Source: Pseudoalteromonas caenipelagi (GTDB taxonomy: Bacteria > Pseudomonadota > Gammaproteobacteria > Enterobacterales > Alteromonadaceae). Taken from it: 64,000 nucleotides of DNA. Each line of letters opens with the position of its first letter. Within the stretch, counting starts at the first letter, position 1. Under the pieces are notes generated by a model. The model was not told where the DNA came from and ran no database searches. It saw only the letters and a list, made by a program, of their open reading frames with translations. Below are positions 8,499 through 15,913 of this stretch, piece by piece. The DNA lies in contig NZ_JABBPG010000001.1 of NCBI RefSeq assembly GCF_013140855.1, forward strand, positions 124,001 to 188,000. The letters run 5' to 3'. The position numbers and the translations under genes are program-made.

Positions 8499-8819
8499 AT
8501 GTTTCGAAATAAATGGAAGATCTCTTTCTTCGTTTCTATTTTGCTATTAATTTCAAGCAACTTGTATTGGCTTATAGCATTGATAGATCAAGGCGTTACA
8601 AATACTTATTTATCTTATGAATATGATGACGCCAACAAATCAATAAAGAGTTTAGGTGAGCTAATAGTGAAAGGGGCAGCGGAGTATAATCAAAAAGATA
8701 TTCTCCATCTTCTAAGGCAAGCAAATCCAGACAGCTTTATCGTTGAAGAAGAAAATGTAATTATTACTGAATTTGCTAGGTTTACGTTCGATAATGGAAA
8801 ACTAGTAAACGTGCAATAG
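8499..8819 (+). CDS. Cassette 5: membrane-anchored small protein, possibly Imm58-like immunity protein
   Basis: A 106-residue protein with one N-terminal hydrophobic segment (about residues 8-28) containing SNLYWL, then ALIDQGVTNTY. This opening resembles Imm58-type polymorphic-toxin immunity proteins as I recall them; treat that as a suggestion. The remainder is acidic and alpha/beta. The ATG at 8499 follows an AGGGGAT ribosome site. No toxin partner is visible nearby. Confidence 0.5.
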   Translation: MFRNKWKISFFVSILLLISSNLYWLIALIDQGVTNTYLSYEYDDANKSIKSLGELIVKGAAEYNQKDILHLLRQANPDSFIVEEENVIITEFARFTFDNGKLVNVQ

Positions 8820-8825
8820 TGCATA

Positions 8826-8923
8826 TAACAAAGTGCTTAAAGGGCGGACACAAAAAGCTTGGCTGTGCTCGTTCCTCGCAAAGTTTATCCAAGCATTTTG
8901 TGCCGTTTAGCACGGCGTTAATT
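8826..8923 (+). repeat. attC site 5
   Basis: Starts TAACAAAGTGCTTAAAGG and ends CACGGCGTTAATT. Arms GCTTGGCT and TCCAAGC; the spacer reads AAGTTTA instead of ATTTTAG. Confidence 0.87.
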
Positions 8924-8937
8924 TCAATACGGAAGTC

Positions 8938-9747
8938 ATGAGCAATACCTTAAAAGTAATTGAAGAACTGATTGAACAAGGTGAAGCATTTACCTTCCAA
9001 AATTTTTGTTCCGGATTTTCACAATACGGGAATCCAAATGCGTACTCTGAGGAATGGATAGTTTGGCAATCTAGAGCAAAAACATTCATAAATGCTAAGT
9101 TTGGTGAAGATTCGGTTCCTGCGCATACTCTGGAACGTGGTCTTGGAATTAGGGTTTTAGGTAATGGCCAAGAAAGGTTTACTAATGCTAAAACGCTAAT
9201 TCTCAGTGCTCTAAAGGCAGCCAGAGCGAGCATTGCCGATGAAGTTCTACCTGAAGTTGGCGCAGTTGAAGTTAGTGCTGAAGGCGTTCCTCGTTCAAAT
9301 AAAGTTTTTGTTGTGCATGGGCATGACGAGAAAGCAAAGCATGAGTTAGAAATATTTCTTACTGAATTAGGCTTGGAACCTGTTGTACTCCACAGACAGG
9401 CCGATGAAGGTAATACAATTATTGAAAAATTTGAGAAGCATAGCGATGTAGGATATGCGTTTATATTGCTAACTCCCGATGAAATCGCATACTTATCTGC
9501 TGAGTCAGATTTGCCAGAAGGAGAGAGGAAGCTGGAGTTACGAGCAAGGCCAAATGTCATCTTTGAGTTTGGTTATTTCGTCGGGAAGCTTGGTCGGTCT
9601 AGAGTGTGCTGCTTACATACAGGTGCAGTATCGCTGCCCAGCGACGTAAGTGGTTTAGTGTATAAATCGTTTACAAATAGTATTGAAGAAAGTGGTTATT
9701 CAATAATCAAAGAGCTCAAGGCCGCTGGGTATAATGTGGCGGTGTGA
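8938..9747 (+). CDS. Cassette 6: TIR-like nucleotide-binding protein (Cap12-type TIR effector family)
   Basis: A 269-residue protein. Residues about 121-260 match the bacterial TIR-like family (PF10137 type): the first strand KVFVVHGHDEKAKHELE, then NTIIEKFEKHSDVGYAFILLTPDE with a probable catalytic Glu in IIEKFE, then ARPNVIFEFGYFVGKLGR. Members studied in CBASS/Pycsar defence are NADases triggered by cyclic nucleotides. Residues 1-115 form a separate helical N-terminal domain that could sense a signal or partner. No cyclase lies beside it, so it is either self-contained or partnered elsewhere. The ATG follows CGGAAG. Confidence 0.82.
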   Translation: MSNTLKVIEELIEQGEAFTFQNFCSGFSQYGNPNAYSEEWIVWQSRAKTFINAKFGEDSVPAHTLERGLGIRVLGNGQERFTNAKTLILSALKAARASIADEVLPEVGAVEVSAEGVPRSNKVFVVHGHDEKAKHELEIFLTELGLEPVVLHRQADEGNTIIEKFEKHSDVGYAFILLTPDEIAYLSAESDLPEGERKLELRARPNVIFEFGYFVGKLGRSRVCCLHTGAVSLPSDVSGLVYKSFTNSIEESGYSIIKELKAAGYNVAV

Positions 9748-9750
9748 ACT

Positions 9751-9816
9751 TAACAAGTGGCTGCTAGGGACTGCATTACGCTACGCTCCATGCAGCCCCA
9801 GAGCCAAGCGTTATAC
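9751..9816 (+). repeat. attC site 6 (short type)
   Basis: A 66-bp site starting TAACAAGTGGCTGC and ending AAGCGTTATAC. It lacks the long TTGGCT/AGCCAA arms and resembles attC 12. Confidence 0.82.
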
Positions 9817-9830
9817 ATTTTGGAGTTTGC

Positions 9831-10343
9831 GTGAGAGATAGTGTTCTAAAAAAGATATTCTTTAAAAGTGATAAATCCATTGGGTATGGTAAATGGTTGA
9901 AATTAACACTATTAGAGGCATATTTAGGTGAGCAACTATTAGAAATGCTACTTTCTTTTTCTTCTTACCAAGAAGACCAAGAATTTGAACTTTATTCAGG
10001 AACAGCCTCTTTTGGTTATAAAACATCTAATTTGGAAGATTTTATAGCTGCAACGCTTATTAATAAATGGCTATGTAAACATATTACAGAACTACTTCAT
10101 GTAAAGTTTCTCAAGCATTATGAGTTACTGAGGTGTCACCCCGCTACCGAGCACAGTGATATTCAATATGAAATTAATCCCGAGAAAGTATATTTACTAA
10201 CTGAATTAAAGCTTTCATATAATACTATTTGGGTTACTTTAAATTTAATAGTTGATGTAATAGTTTACGTATTATCTGGAAGTCTTGTTGCTGCGTTGAC
10301 TACTGGAGCGTTTGTCGAGTTTATCCGACGATTTAAGTTCTAA
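9831..10343 (+). CDS. Cassette 7: unknown protein with C-terminal membrane segment
   Basis: A 170-residue protein starting at GTG 9831, with TTGGAG upstream. Residues 1-130 are mixed charged/hydrophobic and probably helical. A hydrophobic stretch at about residues 135-162 suggests one membrane helix near the C-terminus, followed by a basic tail (RRFKF). No family recognised. It lies directly after the TIR cassette but is separated from it by attC 6. Confidence 0.55.
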   Translation: MRDSVLKKIFFKSDKSIGYGKWLKLTLLEAYLGEQLLEMLLSFSSYQEDQEFELYSGTASFGYKTSNLEDFIAATLINKWLCKHITELLHVKFLKHYELLRCHPATEHSDIQYEINPEKVYLLTELKLSYNTIWVTLNLIVDVIVYVLSGSLVAALTTGAFVEFIRRFKF

Positions 10344-10348
10344 ATGTA

Positions 10349-10445
10349 TAACAAGGCGTTTAAACGGAACTAAAACAGTTGGTTAGGTTCCGCTTCGCTT
10401 CACATTATAACCAACAATTTTAGTTCGCTTAACGCGGCGTTAGGT
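10349..10445 (+). repeat. attC site 7
   Basis: Starts TAACAAGGCGTTTAAACGG and ends GCGGCGTTAGGT. Arms AGTTGGTTA and TAACCAAC. Confidence 0.88.
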
Positions 10446-10524
10446 CGTGTCGCATAAATTCGCTTTGTCACTAGGACATTAGGGTGAACAACATTGTTAC
10501 CCCATGCCTTCAGCCGTTTTTCAA

Positions 10525-11067
10525 CTAAAACACGCCATTATCATTCCGAATATCGCCACCGCTAATCAGTGAGTAGAATCGCATAAAGGTATCAAGCGCC
10601 TGAATTGAGTCCCAATGTTCAACAATGCGACCATCGTCAAGGCGCCAGGTATCGATAATATTCATGCCTTTTTCATCATTGCCCCTATCATCTTCCTCTA
10701 AAGTGGCATGTGAGTGAAAGATAACGTAATCGCCATCAACATAGATGTGTTTTACGTCATAAGTGTAGTCGGGATATTCTTCAACAAACTCTTTCAAAAA
10801 GCCCACTAAACCACTGACTTTGTCAGGCAGGTTGCGGTTGTGCTGAATATATGCACTATCATTATAGTGCTTTAAAATGTAGTCGAAATCATGGTTGTTC
10901 ATCAAATTCTGAACAAAATCCGTAACCAAGGCGGCGTTTGCAAGCTCTTGCTCTGTCCAATTGGGTTTTTGTAATGATTGCAGATCAATAACCAGTTTTT
11001 CAGCATTTTGTGCAAATGCGCTAGTACTTGCCCATATTAACAGTATCGATGCAATGATTTTCCACAT
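10525..11067 (-). CDS. Cassette 8a: secreted SnoaL-like protein, antisense to the array
   Basis: A 180-residue protein with a signal peptide (MWKIIASILLIWASTSAFA, cleavage after AFA) followed by an NTF2/SnoaL-like domain: NLMNNHDFDYILKHYND, the VSGLVGFLKEFVEEYPDY helix and the ending VIFHSHATLEEDDRG...DTWRLDDGRIVEHWD. SnoaL-fold proteins are often cyclases or small-molecule-binding enzymes; the substrate cannot be told. I chose the ATG at 11067 because AGAGAGGAAC precedes it and it gives a clean signal peptide. It is transcribed against the array and divergent from the HxlR gene in the same cassette. Confidence 0.75.
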   Translation of the reverse strand: MWKIIASILLIWASTSAFAQNAEKLVIDLQSLQKPNWTEQELANAALVTDFVQNLMNNHDFDYILKHYNDSAYIQHNRNLPDKVSGLVGFLKEFVEEYPDYTYDVKHIYVDGDYVIFHSHATLEEDDRGNDEKGMNIIDTWRLDDGRIVEHWDSIQALDTFMRFYSLISGGDIRNDNGVF

Positions 11068-11216
11068 AATTAGTTCCTCTCTATGTATTTGTTTGAAGTA
11101 ATCACCATTTGAATTCCATAGTATATAATAGTAACCTACACTACAAGAAGGCACCAAAATGTAACATAGGTACTTTTTGGTAACCCATAGATAGAAGCTA
11201 GTAAGAGGGCTGCAAC
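11068..11216. promoter_or_regulatory. Divergent promoter region of the SnoaL/HxlR cassette
   Basis: A 149-bp region with two outward-facing genes. GTAACCTA (11132-11139) and ATAGGTAC (11166-11173) form an imperfect inverted repeat, and GGTAAC recurs at 11179-11184. These are plausible operator half-sites for the HxlR regulator. The cassette thus probably carries its own promoters. Confidence 0.45.
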
Positions 11217-11624
11217 GTGAACGCGAGTAACAAACAATCGAATGTGATAGGCACGGAGAAAGTCGAAAGACGGGTATTTAACAACAACGACGATTGCCCC
11301 ATTCGTAATGTAGTGGCACAAATTGGTGACAAATGGTCTATGTTGATTTTATTTTCTCTCGTCGAAGGCCCTGATAGATTTAATGCCTTGAAATCCAGAG
11401 TAGTAGGTATATCACAGCGCATGCTCACACAAACACTACGTGACCTTGAGCGAGAAGGGTATGTTACTCGAACCGTCTACCCCGAAGTACCAGTAAAGGT
11501 GGAGTACGAGCTTACAGAAATGGGGAGAGGGCTAGTCAAACCCTTGTATGAGTTAGTTTCGTGGGCGCAAGTAAACCATAATGAAATAAAACGCTCACGA
11601 AAAGCCTACGATAACAGAAATTGA
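11217..11624 (+). CDS. Cassette 8b: HxlR-family transcriptional regulator
   Basis: A 135-residue winged-helix regulator. The HxlR signature is clear: DDCPIRNVVAQIGDKWSMLIL, then GISQRMLTQTLRDLEREGYV and VEYELTEMGRGLVKPL. The Cys in DDCPI is the residue used for thiol/electrophile sensing in several members. The GTG at 11217 is preceded by AAGAGGG. It probably controls itself and the divergent SnoaL-like gene. Confidence 0.88.
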   Translation: MNASNKQSNVIGTEKVERRVFNNNDDCPIRNVVAQIGDKWSMLILFSLVEGPDRFNALKSRVVGISQRMLTQTLRDLEREGYVTRTVYPEVPVKVEYELTEMGRGLVKPLYELVSWAQVNHNEIKRSRKAYDNRN

Positions 11625-11718
11625 ATTTACATAAGTGTGAACAAATGTGATGGGATTGACATCATTTGGGTATTCGGTCCCTCCTAGTTCAGTGCTGAAA
11701 GCGGTCCGAAAACCAACC

Positions 11719-11815
11719 TAACCAAGCAATCTTGCGGAACTCCGTGAGCTGTCACGTTTTGTGCAGAGCACAAAAAAGCGCCATCTCACTCCGTCCGCAA
11801 ATTGCGGCGTTATGT
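11719..11815 (+). repeat. attC site 8 (divergent)
   Basis: Starts TAACCAAGCAATCTTGCGG and ends TTGCGGCGTTATGT. TTGCGGA and TCCGCAA are the outer arms; TTTTGTGC/GCACAAAA is an inner hairpin. It lacks the TTGGCT/AGCCAA core of its neighbours, suggesting the cassette came from a different integron. Confidence 0.7.
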
Positions 11816-11825
11816 GTAAGCGCGT

Positions 11826-12206
11826 ATGAACATGGAGTGGTCTCAAATCGAAATATTCAAAGGTATTGATCTAAATGATTCATTTGTTCTGAATTGGAGT
11901 CACGAGAATGACCATTTGTCTTTCGAGTTAGAGGCAAGCATTTGGCCCGAGTCAGAGCATTACACCGCTCCCAAGAAAGATGAGCATACATGTTACCGGA
12001 AAGCGACTCTTGAATTTGTGGGCGTAAAGAATATAAGTGGCTTGAAATCAAAAGAGTCCGTCCAGTCAACCACAGATCCAGATGGCTCTATTGACTATGG
12101 AAGCATTGATGACCTCAAGGAACTAGATGGTTCATTTCTTGTAATAGGTGATTTTGGCTCGGTCACAATCCAAGGCGGACAACTCCGATTTGAAATCCAC
12201 ACATAA
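11826..12206 (+). CDS. Cassette 9: hypothetical cytosolic protein
   Basis: A 126-residue acidic protein with no signal peptide or membrane segment. Alternating hydrophobic strands (for example SFVLNWS, LSFELEASIWP, ATLEFVGVKNI) suggest a beta-rich fold. Small acidic beta proteins like this are common in integrons and toxin-immunity loci, but no family is claimed. The ATG at 11826 lies 11 bases after the cassette junction with no clear ribosome site; a second ATG is at 11832. The stop is the TAA that opens attC 9. Confidence 0.6.
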   Translation: MNMEWSQIEIFKGIDLNDSFVLNWSHENDHLSFELEASIWPESEHYTAPKKDEHTCYRKATLEFVGVKNISGLKSKESVQSTTDPDGSIDYGSIDDLKELDGSFLVIGDFGSVTIQGGQLRFEIHT

Positions 12207-12275
12207 CAAGTCAATTAACCACGAGCCTTCGGCGCCGGACGCAGCAAAGCTGCGCCGGTTATTGAGGCGTTATAG
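12204..12275 (+). repeat. attC site 9 (short type)
   Basis: A 72-bp site starting TAACAAGTCAATTAACC and ending TGAGGCGTTATAG. An inner hairpin forms from GGCGCCGGACGCAGC and GCTGCGCCGG. Confidence 0.82.
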
Positions 12276-12278
12276 CGA

Positions 12279-12698
12279 ATGAAGTATTCTATTAGCCTTT
12301 TGTTAATCTTGATAGCTGTAATCTATGACATCAGATACTTGAATGATGAGCTTTCAGTTAGCTTTTATAAAGTCGTTCTCTTTAATCTTGGTCTATTGTC
12401 CTTGGCGCTAGTTATATTTGATTTATACGGTAAAAATCAAAGGGGCTTTTTGTGGGGAGGTATATTATTTACTGCCATAGCATTAAGAAGTTTTTATCTT
12501 TTTTATGAACTAACTGTAAACGGCAACGTCAGCATTTTGGCAAACGATCTTTATTATGGTCGTGGGGCATTCCTTATCAATCACTTAGGTGTTACCGGTC
12601 ACATATTTTTATTTTTACTTGTTGGCATGGTGTGCTTAGCTATTGGCGGGTACATGTTAAAATTCGCTATAACAAGGCAATTAAAAACGGACGCGTAA
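12279..12698 (+). CDS. Cassette 10: four-helix membrane protein
   Basis: A 139-residue protein with four hydrophobic segments (about residues 3-20, 28-48, 58-75 and 106-131). The ATG lies only ten bases after the cassette junction, leaving almost no room for a cassette-borne ribosome site. The last nine codons (ending RQLKTDA) run into attC 10, so recombination determines the C-terminus. Function unknown. Confidence 0.55.
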   Translation: MKYSISLLLILIAVIYDIRYLNDELSVSFYKVVLFNLGLLSLALVIFDLYGKNQRGFLWGGILFTAIALRSFYLFYELTVNGNVSILANDLYYGRGAFLINHLGVTGHIFLFLLVGMVCLAIGGYMLKFAITRQLKTDA

Positions 12699-12767
12699 AG
12701 CTTGGCTCGCGCTCGTACCTCGCTAATTTTAGCCAAGCATTACTTGCCATTTATTGCGGCGTTATAA
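12670..12767 (+). repeat. attC site 10
   Basis: Starts TAACAAGGCAATTAAAAACGG and ends GCGGCGTTATAA, with arms GCTTGGCT and AGCCAAGC. The 3' end of the membrane-protein gene overlaps it. Confidence 0.88.
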
Positions 12768-12812
12768 CTACTCGTCAGCTCGGCTTTAGTATCGATATCA
12801 CGGAGAAATAAA

Positions 12813-13307
12813 ATTAATAAACTAATCACAAAAGAACACAAGCTGCTATTGGTTTTATGTATATCAATGCTAATTGCTATTTTTATTGTTAAATGGGCAA
12901 ATGAAGATAGTCCAATTTATAGACCGCTTATTCAAGATATGCGTTTAGTTGACTCAGTTAAAATCGCAGATGTGTTAGATCAAGAGCGTATTTACTATTA
13001 TGCCGATGTAAAAAACCATATGCTTTATGTAAACCAAGAACAGTCAGAGTTAGCTCGTGTCTCACTTGCAAAAATCGGTATTGTCATTGAGTATCCAGAA
13101 ATTACTAAACACAGTGATCTGAATAAAGCTTATGATGCATTTATTCAACAAAAGAAATTGGAAGAAGAAACCGGAAAAATATGGCAGAAGCCATGGTTCT
13201 TTAAAGTAGTTAAGTTAGTTATGGGCGCTCTTGTAATTATTGTTCTAATTCTTGCGGTAGTACGCCCAGCTCTTGCGTCAATAATTTATGACGAAGATGA
13301 AAAGTAG
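12813..13307 (+). CDS. Cassette 11: miniature FliF/YscJ-like ring protein, probable ATT start
   Basis: A 164-residue protein if translation starts at ATT 12813. It has an N-terminal membrane helix (about residues 11-26), a soluble stretch and a second helix (about 131-151). The soluble part IYRPLIQDMRLVDSVKIADV...YYYADVKNHMLYVNQEQSELARVSLAKIG follows the first ring-building motif of FliF/YscJ: YRPLF..L...., then I.VP...V...RL.LA..G. The terminal block IWQKPWFF...ILAVVRPAL matches the region before and within FliF's second membrane helix. Ring domains 2 and 3 and the FliG-binding tail are absent. GGAG (12802-12805) lies seven bases before the ATT; the first conventional start in frame (TTG 12849) would cut into the first helix. 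Confidence 0.6.
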   Translation: MNKLITKEHKLLLVLCISMLIAIFIVKWANEDSPIYRPLIQDMRLVDSVKIADVLDQERIYYYADVKNHMLYVNQEQSELARVSLAKIGIVIEYPEITKHSDLNKAYDAFIQQKKLEEETGKIWQKPWFFKVVKLVMGALVIIVLILAVVRPALASIIYDEDEK

Positions 13308-13310
13308 TTA

Positions 13311-13409
13311 TAACAAGCCATTGCAGTGCGGGACTTTTAACCGTTGGCTTTCCTCACTGCGTTCGTTATTTTAGCCAACGATTAAAAGCCCCTGAATGGG
13401 GCGTTATGC
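13311..13409 (+). repeat. attC site 11
   Basis: Starts TAACAAGCCATTGCAG and ends GGGGCGTTATGC. Arms CGTTGGCT and AGCCAACG with the ATTTTAG spacer. Confidence 0.88.
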
Positions 13410-13423
13410 CTAAAGGAAGAATC

Positions 13424-14221
13424 GTGGAAATAACCGAAGAAAATAAACTAGAAGAAATTCTAAGGTTGGCAGCTGACGAGCCAGCCCATCGACCACAATT
13501 CTGTGAAGTTCTACTAAGTTCTCAGGTATTTTTACTTGGTACAACGGGAGTTTCAGGCACGGGCGGAGAAGTGGATCTCGAAGCTGGTAGTAAAATTCAG
13601 ATACAACATTGGGAAAAAGCAGATGGCTCACCTGTAATTCCTTTCTTTTCTTCGCTAGAAGTGTTGCAAAAATCAATCAATAGCGAAGAATCATATTTGG
13701 CCCTACCAGTACGTTCTTTGTTTGAAATGACGCAAGGAGCTACGCTATTTCTTAATCCAAAATCCGACTATGGAAAAGAATTTGTTCCTGAAGAAGTTGC
13801 ACATTTGTTATCTATTGGTATCAGTCAGGCTCCATCCCAGAGAGTGGTAGAGAAAGAAACTAAGGTACTACTGGGGCAACCTTCTAATTACCCTTCAAAG
13901 ATGGTTGACTCATTGACCCAGCTATTGGCAAAACATGGCAGTGTTAAAAAAGCTTATCTGGCACTCATGCATGACACATCTGTTGATGAGAAACCTCATC
14001 TAATAGTTGGCATAGAGGCAGATGGTGATATTGAAAAGGTTATGAGAGAGGCTGGCGCTGTAGCTGGCGATACCGCGCCCGAAGGCGAGCCTGTTGATCT
14101 GTATAGGGTCAATGAAAATGATTCTGGCCTTAGCCAGTACTTTATAAATCAAACTAAGCCATTCTACGAGAAAAAATGGGGTTCAAAGCTCAAATCGTGG
14201 TTTGGCGTAGGTAAGGCATAA
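13424..14221 (+). CDS. sseB: Cassette 12: SseB (enhanced serine sensitivity) family protein
   Basis: A 265-residue homologue of E. coli SseB. Characteristic segments are LRLAADEPAHRPQFCEVLLSS, IQHWEKADGSPVIPFF, RSLFEMTQGATLFLNP, YGKEFVPEEVAHLL, HLIVGIEADGDIEKVM and the C-terminal PFYEKKWG. SseB is a cytosolic protein linked to serine sensitivity in E. coli; its biochemical role is unsettled. I prefer the GTG at 13424 (AAAGGAAG seven bases upstream) over the ATG at 13406, which lies inside the attC core GTTATGC. The stop codon is the TAA that opens attC 12. Confidence 0.88.
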   Translation: MEITEENKLEEILRLAADEPAHRPQFCEVLLSSQVFLLGTTGVSGTGGEVDLEAGSKIQIQHWEKADGSPVIPFFSSLEVLQKSINSEESYLALPVRSLFEMTQGATLFLNPKSDYGKEFVPEEVAHLLSIGISQAPSQRVVEKETKVLLGQPSNYPSKMVDSLTQLLAKHGSVKKAYLALMHDTSVDEKPHLIVGIEADGDIEKVMREAGAVAGDTAPEGEPVDLYRVNENDSGLSQYFINQTKPFYEKKWGSKLKSWFGVGKA

Positions 14222-14284
14222 CAAGGTGCTGCTAGGGAAAAACCTACGCTGCGCTTCGGTTTGCCCCAGAGCACGGCGTTAGGG
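14219..14284 (+). repeat. attC site 12 (short type)
   Basis: A 66-bp site starting TAACAAGGTGCTGC and ending CACGGCGTTAGGG, close in layout to attC 6. Confidence 0.82.
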
Positions 14285-14294
14285 CCCATTCGGA

Positions 14295-14795
14295 ATGATA
14301 TCAAGGATAGTGACATATATTTTTACTGGATTTTTCGCTGCTATTTTCATGGTAAGCGGTCTTGCTATTATATTTGGCTTTGCTCTTATATCCTTTGGTA
14401 TGTTATCGGGGTACCAACCAGATTTCGGTGAGTTATCAGTATATGAGGTTGTAGTAGTTTCAATTTCATTATTAATTACCGGTCTGGCCATGCTAGGCGT
14501 TGGGGCCCCCTTTTTTATTTGTATATATTTGGAGAGGTACTTGCTTAACCACTGTAAATCTAAGGGTATAGGTATTGAGACGCTATATTTTAAGCACCCA
14601 TATAGTTGTCGAGAGTTACATGACTATACATCAAATGTAAGTGATGCATGGGTAGCAACTGATGCAGGTAAATCATTAAACAAGCTTGTAATTATTCTTA
14701 AACGTATTTCAAATTCTAGCTTTTTCACGCTATTGATTTTGTTTATGCTAGCTATGGTTGCAGCGGTTTTTTATGTGCAGCTTGTTAAATCTTAG
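14295..14795 (+). CDS. Cassette 13: multi-helix membrane protein
   Basis: A 166-residue protein with hydrophobic segments at about residues 5-38, 52-76 and 140-162, and a hydrophilic middle (about 77-135) with several Cys and His. The ATG at 14295 is used; a GTG at 14310 with AAGG just before it is an alternative. No family recognised. Confidence 0.55.
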   Translation: MISRIVTYIFTGFFAAIFMVSGLAIIFGFALISFGMLSGYQPDFGELSVYEVVVVSISLLITGLAMLGVGAPFFICIYLERYLLNHCKSKGIGIETLYFKHPYSCRELHDYTSNVSDAWVATDAGKSLNKLVIILKRISNSSFFTLLILFMLAMVAAVFYVQLVKS

Positions 14796-14805
14796 CTATT
14801 GGCCC

Positions 14806-14836
14806 TAACAAGTGCCTCAACCAAAGGACGCAAAAC
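14806..14836 (+). repeat. attC site 13, truncated by a transposon
   Basis: Only the 5' part survives: TAACAAGTGCCTCAACC followed by GGACGCAAAAC, which aligns with attC 3 and attC 16. Homology stops at 14836. No matching 3' half (with GCGTTA) is found before or after the transposase element. Confidence 0.75.
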
Positions 14837-14882
14837 AAAAATAAACGAGACACCCACTTTTATTTGCTTGTTTTTTGGTCAT

Positions 14883-14918
14883 TGCCTATCTTTTAATTAT
14901 CTGGTCAAAAGGTAGGCA
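14883..14918 (+). promoter_or_regulatory. Hairpin hiding the transposase ribosome-binding site
   Basis: TGCCTATCTTTT (14883-14894) pairs with AAAAGGTAGGCA (14907-14918) apart from one G-T wobble, with a 12-nt loop. The right arm holds the only Shine-Dalgarno-like sequence before the transposase start, so the fold would limit translation. Confidence 0.6.
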
Positions 14919-14923
14919 GCTTG

Positions 14924-15913
14924 ATGGCAACGGCACGTAAAAGACAGGTAAGTTTGGTTGATACTAAATATTATCACTGTATTTCACGGTGTGTTCGCCG
15001 TGCATTTTTGTGTGGGGATGACACGATAACGGGTAAAAGCTATGAACACCGTAGGCAATGGGTAGAAGATAAGCTACTCGCGCTTGCCAAAGTATTTTGT
15101 ATCGATGTATGTGCTTATGCGGTGATGAGTAATCATACCCATGTTGTGTTGTATGTGGATGATAAAAAAGCGAAAAGACTAAATGATAAAGCGATACTTA
15201 TTCGCTGGCATAAGCTATTCAAGGGCACGCTGCTGACACAAAAATACCTACAAGGCGATAAGTTAGATAAGGCGCAGCAATTCTTTTTAAATCGCACTAT
15301 TGCAGATTATCGAGAGCGACTGGCGGATATCAGTTGGTTTATGCGCGTCCTCAATGAAGATATAGCCAGAAAAGCCAATAAAGAAGATAACTGTACAGGT
15401 CGTTTTTGGGAAGGGAGATTTAAATCTCAAGCACTGCTAGATGAAGCTGCACTGGCAGCATGTATGGCGTATGTTGACCTAAACCCCATCAGAGCGAAAA
15501 TGGCAAAAACACCAGAAGACTCTGACCACACCAGCGTTCAAAAACGCCTTGATGCCGTAAAAAATAACGCCGAGAAAGAGGCAAAACAGCCCAAACAACT
15601 CGCTCGCTTTGCAGGCAGCCCCAGAAAGCACATGCCTAAAGGAGTTCCCTTTGAATTAAAGTCTTACTTAGAGCTAGTTGAACTCACCGGCCGCTGCATG
15701 CGAGAAGACAAGCGCGGGCATATAGAGCAGCGCACACTGCCTATTTTAGAGCGATTAAACATAGCCCCCGAAAACTGGCTAAAGCTCACCACACAATTTA
15801 CTAAAGTGTTCAAAGGGCCTGTCGGTCGGCCCAATAAGCTTGACGGCTACTACGCACATTTAGAAGTAAAGCGGCGAACTGGCATCAGTCATTGTGAACA
15901 GCTTTTCGGCTAA
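14924..15913 (+). CDS. Y1/HUH transposase (IS200/REP-associated type)
   Basis: A 329-residue protein of the Y1_Tnp family. YYHCISRCVRRAFLCG opens the fold. SNHTHVVLYVD carries the His-x-His of the HUH metal site. The helix after it (SWFMRVLNEDIARKANK) is followed by GRFWEGRFKSQALLDE and YVDLNPIRAKMA, typical of the longer REP-associated subfamily. The catalytic Tyr cannot be assigned with certainty; Tyr in IADYRERLADIS is a candidate. The ATG at 14924 is used; a TTG at 14921 and another ATG reading would add one residue. The gene seems intact. Confidence 0.85.
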   Translation: MATARKRQVSLVDTKYYHCISRCVRRAFLCGDDTITGKSYEHRRQWVEDKLLALAKVFCIDVCAYAVMSNHTHVVLYVDDKKAKRLNDKAILIRWHKLFKGTLLTQKYLQGDKLDKAQQFFLNRTIADYRERLADISWFMRVLNEDIARKANKEDNCTGRFWEGRFKSQALLDEAALAACMAYVDLNPIRAKMAKTPEDSDHTSVQKRLDAVKNNAEKEAKQPKQLARFAGSPRKHMPKGVPFELKSYLELVELTGRCMREDKRGHIEQRTLPILERLNIAPENWLKLTTQFTKVFKGPVGRPNKLDGYYAHLEVKRRTGISHCEQLFG

